DNA of 9,423 nt, taken from Clostridiales bacterium (lineage in GTDB: Bacteria > Bacillota > Desulfitobacteriia > Desulfitobacteriales > Desulfitobacteriaceae). The notes beneath the pieces were generated by a model. That model did not search any database, was not told the origin of the DNA, and worked only from the letters and a program-made list of their open reading frames with translations. The position numbers and the translations under genes are program-made. The stretch lies in contig DAHVVW010000051.1 of NCBI GenBank assembly GCA_027357125.1, positions 1-9,423 on the forward strand, written 5' to 3'. This document shows positions 5,592-9,423 of the stretch, piece by piece (within the stretch, counting starts at the first letter, position 1; each line of letters opens with the position of its first letter).

Positions 5592-6806
5592 ATGAAGAAT
5601 AAAGCCAAATTCTGTCGAAAAACCCGGGGTATAGGAAGGATTAACATGACAACAAAAGACCGGCATGAATGGCGTGAAGGATATACTACTGGGAGCAGTG
5701 CTGCGGCTGCGGCTAAAGCTGCCTGTCTCTGGCTTCAAAGTATCTTTAATCCTGAACAGAGCAACGATTCGAGCACAGAGGAGCAAATTATTCAAGTGAG
5801 TATCCCTTTACCAAGTTTGGCTCGTTTAACAATTCCTATTTACAGTTGCGAAGGGAATGGTCAGAGGGCGACTGCGAGCGTACTGAAAGATGGGGGAGAC
5901 GACCCGGATATAACCAATGGCTTAGAAATAAAAGCAGTGGTTAGTTTCTTATCTCCCTACGGGCCAGTTCAGCTCAAAGGCGGTCGCGGAGTAGGAATCG
6001 TCACTAAAAAAGGATTAGCTGTACCGGTGGGAGCAAGTGCGATTAACCCTATACCGCTCCACATGATAGAACAAGCTGTACGTGAGGTGTTTCCTAAAGA
6101 AGAACTTGAGGTTATAATCGAGGTGCCACAAGGGGAAAAAATCGCACACCACACTCTTAATCCACGCTTAGGGATTCTCGGTGGAATCTCAATCTTAGGT
6201 ACTACCGGGATCGTAAGGCCTATGTCGGAAGAAGCATTCAAATCTTCGATTTTGCCGGAAATAGATCAGGCAGTTACTTATGGATACCGTACGGTGGTGC
6301 TGACTCCTGGCAATTATGGCTTTCGTACTGCTGTAGAGAAGATGCTAGTTCCGCCTGAAGCGGTTATTCAGATGAGTAATTTTGTCGGCTATATTCTGGA
6401 GGAAGCAGCCTACCGGGGGATCAAACAGGTACTGTTACTAGGGCATGTCGGGAAAGTAATTAAGATTGCGGGGGGGATTTTTCATACCCACAACCGAGTA
6501 GCTGATGCCCGTTCTGAAATCTTACTCGCGCATTGTGCGCTGGCCGGGATTAAGCAATCTGTCTTGAGTGAACTCGCTCAAATCCCTACAGTTGAGGGAG
6601 CGGTTAAAGAACTTTTGTTGCTTGGACATCAGGGTTTAGTACATAAACTGGCTGCGTTGGCTAGTTCCAGAGCGGAGGCATTTGTGCATCAGGAAATGAC
6701 TGTTGGTACGGTCTTAACCCTGCTTGATGGCACGTTTGTGGGCTGGGATGAGGAAGCACGAAAGCTTGCTGCCGCAGAGACGTGGACGTGGCCTTCTGGA
6801 ACGTGA
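5592..6806 (+). CDS. cbiD: CbiD, cobalt-precorrin-5B C1-methyltransferase
   Basis: CbiD carries out the SAM-dependent methylation of C1 of the ring in the anaerobic (cobalt-early) cobalamin pathway, in the cytoplasm. The family blocks are present: GYTTGSSAAAAAKAA (30-44), KDGGDDPDITNG (99-110), GRGVGIVT (131-138), NPRLGILGGISILGTTGIV (190-208) and GHVGKVIKIAGG (284-295), followed by TH. The first block has Ser where many CbiD proteins have Cys (TTGSC or TTGTC). Two starts are possible. ATG 5592 follows AAGGTGAT by 6 bases. ATG 5646 follows GGAAGGA by 5 bases and gives 386 residues, closer to the usual 360-380. I list the longer form without strong preference. The gene precedes the riboswitch, so it is probably controlled separately from cbiET-cbiL-cbiF, unless it reads through into them. 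Confidence 0.93.
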   Translation: MKNKAKFCRKTRGIGRINMTTKDRHEWREGYTTGSSAAAAAKAACLWLQSIFNPEQSNDSSTEEQIIQVSIPLPSLARLTIPIYSCEGNGQRATASVLKDGGDDPDITNGLEIKAVVSFLSPYGPVQLKGGRGVGIVTKKGLAVPVGASAINPIPLHMIEQAVREVFPKEELEVIIEVPQGEKIAHHTLNPRLGILGGISILGTTGIVRPMSEEAFKSSILPEIDQAVTYGYRTVVLTPGNYGFRTAVEKMLVPPEAVIQMSNFVGYILEEAAYRGIKQVLLLGHVGKVIKIAGGIFHTHNRVADARSEILLAHCALAGIKQSVLSELAQIPTVEGAVKELLLLGHQGLVHKLAALASSRAEAFVHQEMTVGTVLTLLDGTFVGWDEEARKLAAAETWTWPSGT

Positions 6807-6955
6807 GTAATTAAATTTATTTGACAAAGCAGGATTTTAGTCATAGATCACGAATAAAAATATACTGTATTAATTTTGATAGACTGTACTTCACCTGTCG
6901 CGAACATTCAACGGTTGCTGGCAGACGGCAATAATTAAATTCTTAGAATAAATTT
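6807..6955 (+). promoter_or_regulatory. Intergenic region with candidate promoters for the riboswitch-controlled operon
   Basis: This 149-base stretch holds no gene and no clear terminator for cbiD. A perfect TTGACA lies at 6821-6826, but the best -10 at 17 bases spacing is poor (TAGATC, 6844-6849). TATACT (6861-6866) and TAGAAT (6944-6949) are good -10 boxes without a good -35. TAGAAT would start transcription almost exactly at the first base of the riboswitch stem (6956), so it is the most attractive. Readthrough from cbiD is also possible. Confidence 0.35.
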
Positions 6956-7111
6956 TCTTAAGGTCCCTCACTGAGAGGGGTAATAGGGAAGCCGGTGTAA
7001 ATCCGGCGCGGTCCCGCCACTGTGAACAGGGAGTTTCCTCAAGCAGCCACTGGCGCAAGCTGGGAAGGATGGGGAAAACGATGATCTGAAGCCAGGAGAC
7101 CTACCTTAAGA
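6956..7111 (+). ncRNA. Adenosylcobalamin (B12) riboswitch aptamer
   Basis: The aptamer is complete. A perfect 9-bp closing stem P1 joins 6956-6964 with 7103-7111. Core elements include GCCGGTGTAAATCCGGCGC (about 6992-7010), then GGTCCCGCCACTGTGA, and the B12 box AAGCCAGGAGACCTACC (7089-7105). The family binds adenosylcobalamin and represses downstream genes when the cofactor is abundant. It lies in front of cbiET and after cbiD, so it should control cbiET-cbiL-cbiF. Identification rests on the conserved core and matches the class well. Confidence 0.95.
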
Positions 7112-7120
7112 TATTTCCAC

Positions 7121-7187
7121 AGACCTACGCGTGATAGGTGATGTGTCAGTCAACCATTGCGAGCCGGTCTAGGCTCTTTTTAATTTT
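7121..7187 (+). terminator. Riboswitch expression platform with intrinsic terminator
   Basis: GAGCC (7161-7165) pairs with GGCTC (7172-7176) around a 6-base loop and is followed by TTTTTAATTTT, a short but GC-rich terminator. AGACC (7121-7125) can pair with GGTCT (7166-7170), which would compete with the terminator, and ACCTA (7123-7127) can pair with TAGGT (7135-7139). This arrangement fits transcriptional attenuation by B12, with the competing pairing as antiterminator. The exact switching helix is inferred. Confidence 0.6.
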
Positions 7188-7212
7188 AAAATTTTCCAAG
7201 GAGATTAAACAC

Positions 7213-8442
7213 ATGATTTACGTAATTGGAACCGGCCCGGGAACACCGGAGTGGGTACCGCCAGCGATAAGGGAGACTGTTCTGCTGTGTGATGCTTTAG
7301 TGGGCAGTGAGCGCCTGCAGGAGTTGTTCCCGGAATTTAGTAAAGAACGGCATATTCTTTCAGCTAATCTCAGGCAAACGTATAAGATTATCTCCACTTT
7401 GCTGGAACAAAGCTTGACCATCGGTGTCCTCGTTTCCGGTGACCCCGGGTTTTACAGCATTTTGCCCGGACTAAGGCGCGAATTCCCCCAAGCGCAGATT
7501 TCTGTCCTTCCTGGCATCAGCTCGCTCCAACTGGCCTTTGCCAAGGCGGGCCTGCCTTGGCAGGAAGCTTCCTTTTGCAGTGTGCATGGGAGAGACCTTA
7601 ACACCCTGCCTTGGGTAATTTCCAGTCCGTTAGCCGTACTTACAGGGGGGGAGAATACCCCCCAGAAAGTAGCGCAACTGCTCTTAGCCAGGGGGCAAGA
7701 ACCTGAGATAGCTGTCGGCAATGCCCTTAGTTATGCGGATGAAGTCTGGGAGCTTACTCGCGCCAGCGCACTTGCCGTGTCAGAACAAGCACTGGATAAC
7801 GCGATTCTCATCATAGTTCCCACTGGGGATTTGAAGCGGAATCAGCGGGCACGCGCAAGTAGACAGTATTTTATGGGTATTTCTGACGATGAGTTCACTC
7901 GAGGTCATGTGCCCATGACCAAAGCGGAAGTGCGCGTACAAGTCTTGGCTAAGGCACGCATATCCCTTGCAGATAGAGTGGTGGATGTGGGAGCAGGTAC
8001 CGGAAGTATAAGTATAGAGGCTGCCTTGCTCGCACAGCACGGTATGGTTTATGCCGTGGAAAACAACCCAATGGCCCAAGAATTGATCCAGCGCAACCGT
8101 GATCACTTTCAGACATCTAATCTAGTCCTGGTTCCAGAAAGTGCACCGGAAGCCTTTGCCCAAATCCCCGCAGTCAATGTTTGCATCATCGGTGGCAGCA
8201 AAGGGCATTTGCGGGAGATTATTACGCAGGTTCCACTGACAGCAGGTGGCAGGCTGGTGATGACAGCGGTTACTTTGGAAAATGCGGCTCAAGGGCTTGC
8301 TCTCTTGCAAGAACATAATTATTGCGAGATCGAAGCTATATCCCTGCAGGTGGTGCGCTGGCAGGAAGCTGGTAATCTCCATATGGCTAATTCATTAAAT
8401 CAGGTTTTTATCATTTCCGCGACGAAAGGTGGCAAAGCATGA
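7213..8442 (+). CDS. cbiET: CbiET fusion: cobalt-precorrin C5,C15-methyltransferase (CbiE) and C15-methyltransferase/decarboxylase (CbiT)
   Basis: This 409-residue fusion covers both activities found separately as CbiE and CbiT, and fused as CobL in the aerobic pathway. The enzymes methylate C5 and C15 and remove CO2 from the C12 acetate side chain. Residues 1-205 are the CbiE tetrapyrrole methylase, with IGTGPGTPEW (5-14), GDPGFYSILPG (76-86) and LPGISSLQ (99-106). From about 218 follows CbiT, with GISDDEFTRGHVPMTKAEVR (222-241) and the SAM site VDVGAGTGSISIEA (257-270). The frame is open to an ATG at 7138, but that lies inside the riboswitch platform. ATG 7213 is preceded by AAGGAG (7198-7203) and begins with the conserved MIYVIGTGPG. 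It is the first gene under the riboswitch and overlaps cbiL by four bases. Confidence 0.95.
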   Translation: MIYVIGTGPGTPEWVPPAIRETVLLCDALVGSERLQELFPEFSKERHILSANLRQTYKIISTLLEQSLTIGVLVSGDPGFYSILPGLRREFPQAQISVLPGISSLQLAFAKAGLPWQEASFCSVHGRDLNTLPWVISSPLAVLTGGENTPQKVAQLLLARGQEPEIAVGNALSYADEVWELTRASALAVSEQALDNAILIIVPTGDLKRNQRARASRQYFMGISDDEFTRGHVPMTKAEVRVQVLAKARISLADRVVDVGAGTGSISIEAALLAQHGMVYAVENNPMAQELIQRNRDHFQTSNLVLVPESAPEAFAQIPAVNVCIIGGSKGHLREIITQVPLTAGGRLVMTAVTLENAAQGLALLQEHNYCEIEAISLQVVRWQEAGNLHMANSLNQVFIISATKGGKA

Positions 8443-9137
8443 ATAAGGGCAAATTTTACGGAGTTGGAGTGGGACCGGGTGATCCCCGTCTTTTAACTTT
8501 GCGGGCAGTGGAGGTATTGCAGTCAGTAGATATCGTAGCGATTCCAAAATCCCGTCATGACCGGGAAAGCGTAGCCTGGGAGATTGCGCGCAGGCATTAC
8601 CGCGCGCAGACGGAGCTTCTGGAATTAGAAATGCCGATGACATCTGACCAGGGAATTTTGCAGCAAGCATGGCAGACCGGTGCCCAGACAATCTTATCCC
8701 GTCTTAATTCCGGTTTGAATGTAGCTTTTATCACGATTGGTGATCCGTCGTTATACAGCACTTACAGTTATTTGCTAACTTACCTTCGTCCTCATCTCTC
8801 TCCGAAGCAAATTGAAACGGTTCCGGGAATAAGCGCGATGTCAGCGGCTGCCGCCCGTATCAATGTGCCTTTAGCGCTGGGAGACGAACCGCTGCTTGTC
8901 CTGCCGGGTACGGATGACATTGGGCGTTTTCTTGATTTGCCCAATCTGGTGATCTTAAAAGTCTCCCGCAATCTGCCGGATGTTGCACAGTCGCTAACCG
9001 GTTCTGAGCGCGAAGCGGTATTGTTTACAAGAATCGGACAAGATGGGGAAGAAATTCGTGCGCTTAATGAGTTAGCCGAAACGGAGAAAGTCGATTATTT
9101 GAGCCTGTTGTTAATAAAGATGGGGGGAAAACAATGA
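8439..9137 (+). CDS. cbiL: CbiL, cobalt-precorrin-2 C20-methyltransferase
   Basis: CbiL adds a methyl group from SAM to C20 of cobalt-precorrin-2, the first ring methylation after the shared uroporphyrinogen-derived intermediate. The 232 residues are typical for the family. GVGVGPGDPRLLTLRAVEVL (8-27) forms the N-terminal SAM-fold loop, GDPSLYSTYS (101-110) is the signature that separates C20-methyltransferases from other cobalamin methylases, and PGISA (129-133) and KVSRNLPDV (174-182) follow. The ATG overlaps the cbiET stop by four bases (ATGA), and the same arrangement links it to cbiF, so the three genes are co-translated. In the aerobic pathway the equivalent enzyme is CobI. With cbiD next door, the cobalt-dependent form is expected. 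Confidence 0.94.
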   Translation: MNKGKFYGVGVGPGDPRLLTLRAVEVLQSVDIVAIPKSRHDRESVAWEIARRHYRAQTELLELEMPMTSDQGILQQAWQTGAQTILSRLNSGLNVAFITIGDPSLYSTYSYLLTYLRPHLSPKQIETVPGISAMSAAAARINVPLALGDEPLLVLPGTDDIGRFLDLPNLVILKVSRNLPDVAQSLTGSEREAVLFTRIGQDGEEIRALNELAETEKVDYLSLLLIKMGGKQ

Positions 9138-9423
9138 AGGGAGAAGTTATTTTTGTCGGTGCAGGCCCGGGCGATCCTGAACTGATTACAGTCAAAGGAC
9201 TGCGGGCCTTGGAGAAGGCTGACCGGGTAATATTTGCCGGTTCTTTAGTTAATCCTGAACTGCTGCAGAAATGTAAAGCTAACACTTCAATTCATGACAG
9301 CGCTAATCTTACACTGGAAGAGGTTCTTAAGCTCATGCAGGAAGGAGTGCAACGAGGGGAATGTGTTGTTCGTTTGCACACCGGAGATCCTTCTGTGTAT
9401 GGGGCCATTCAAGAGCAAATGGA
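9134..9423 (+). CDS. cbiF: CbiF, cobalt-precorrin-4 C11-methyltransferase (5' part, runs off the window)
   Basis: The first 96 residues of a cobalamin-pathway methyltransferase are visible. CbiF (CobM in the aerobic route) methylates C11 of cobalt-precorrin-4 using SAM. Typical blocks are FVGAGPGDPELITVKG (7-22), FAGSLVNPELL (34-44) and RLHTGDPSVYGAIQEQM (80-96), the last being characteristic of CbiF/CobM rather than CbiL or CbiH. The start ATG overlaps the cbiL stop by four bases, giving tight coupling in the riboswitch-controlled operon. Family members are about 250 residues, so roughly 60 percent of the gene lies beyond the right edge. Confidence 0.93.
   Translation, partial: MKGEVIFVGAGPGDPELITVKGLRALEKADRVIFAGSLVNPELLQKCKANTSIHDSANLTLEEVLKLMQEGVQRGECVVRLHTGDPSVYGAIQEQM

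Noticed and set aside
7138..7212. Extended N-terminus for CbiET starting at ATG 7138
   Set aside because: It lies inside the riboswitch expression platform and terminator, has no ribosome binding site, and the conserved CbiE start (MIYVIGTGPG) at 7213 has a good one.
7780..8106. 108-codon minus-strand frame within cbiET
   Set aside because: It is antisense to the CbiE-CbiT linker and SAM-binding region, with no motif or own ribosome binding site.

Overview
The window looks like chromosomal DNA of an anaerobic, spore-forming Firmicute, perhaps of the Desulfosporosinus/Desulfitobacterium (Peptococcaceae-like) group. Supporting signs are AAAGGAGGTGAT-type ribosome binding sites, several TTG start codons, the oxygen-independent (cbi) cobalamin route, a sigma-54 activator, a CoxD/CoxE-like gene pair and a possible forespore promoter. 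The genus is inferred from gene content, not from a database match.

Left part, minus strand (14-2226): a two-gene operon with a 4-base ATGA overlap, encoding a MoxR/CoxD-type AAA+ ATPase and a CoxE-like VWA protein. Such pairs act as metalloenzyme maturation or remodelling chaperones. A TATAAT promoter and a GGAGG site place the ATPase start at 2226 rather than at the longer TTG start at 2286. Divergent from it (2351-3381) is a plus-strand operon with a strong sigma-A promoter and a CCCCTAGGGG palindrome just past the expected transcription start. This palindrome resembles operators of the CsoR family. The operon encodes a cysteine-rich CGGC-domain protein and a NifX/NafY-like (FeMo-cofactor-binding family) protein ending in a histidine tail. 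A 41-codon gene (3548-3673) with a good ribosome binding site follows, and a 20-bp hairpin lies at its end.

Middle (3751-5408): a sigma-54-dependent activator on the minus strand and a DoxX-like membrane protein on the plus strand meet head to head near 5030. Both are missing their 5' ends: recognisable protein sequence continues upstream of each first possible start, up to the same short stretch. This looks like a rearrangement junction.

Right part (5592-9423): cobalt-early cobalamin (B12) synthesis on the plus strand. cbiD comes first, then a roughly 400-base intergenic region with a complete adenosylcobalamin riboswitch and a terminator-type expression platform, then cbiET (fused), cbiL and cbiF. 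These last three are translationally coupled by 4-base ATGA overlaps, and cbiF runs off the window. CbiL methylates C20 of the cobalt-precorrin ring, CbiF C11, CbiD C1, CbiE C5 and C15, and CbiT decarboxylates the C12 acetate. The riboswitch should shut off cbiET-cbiL-cbiF when B12 is plentiful, whereas cbiD lies upstream of it and cannot be controlled by it in cis in the usual way.
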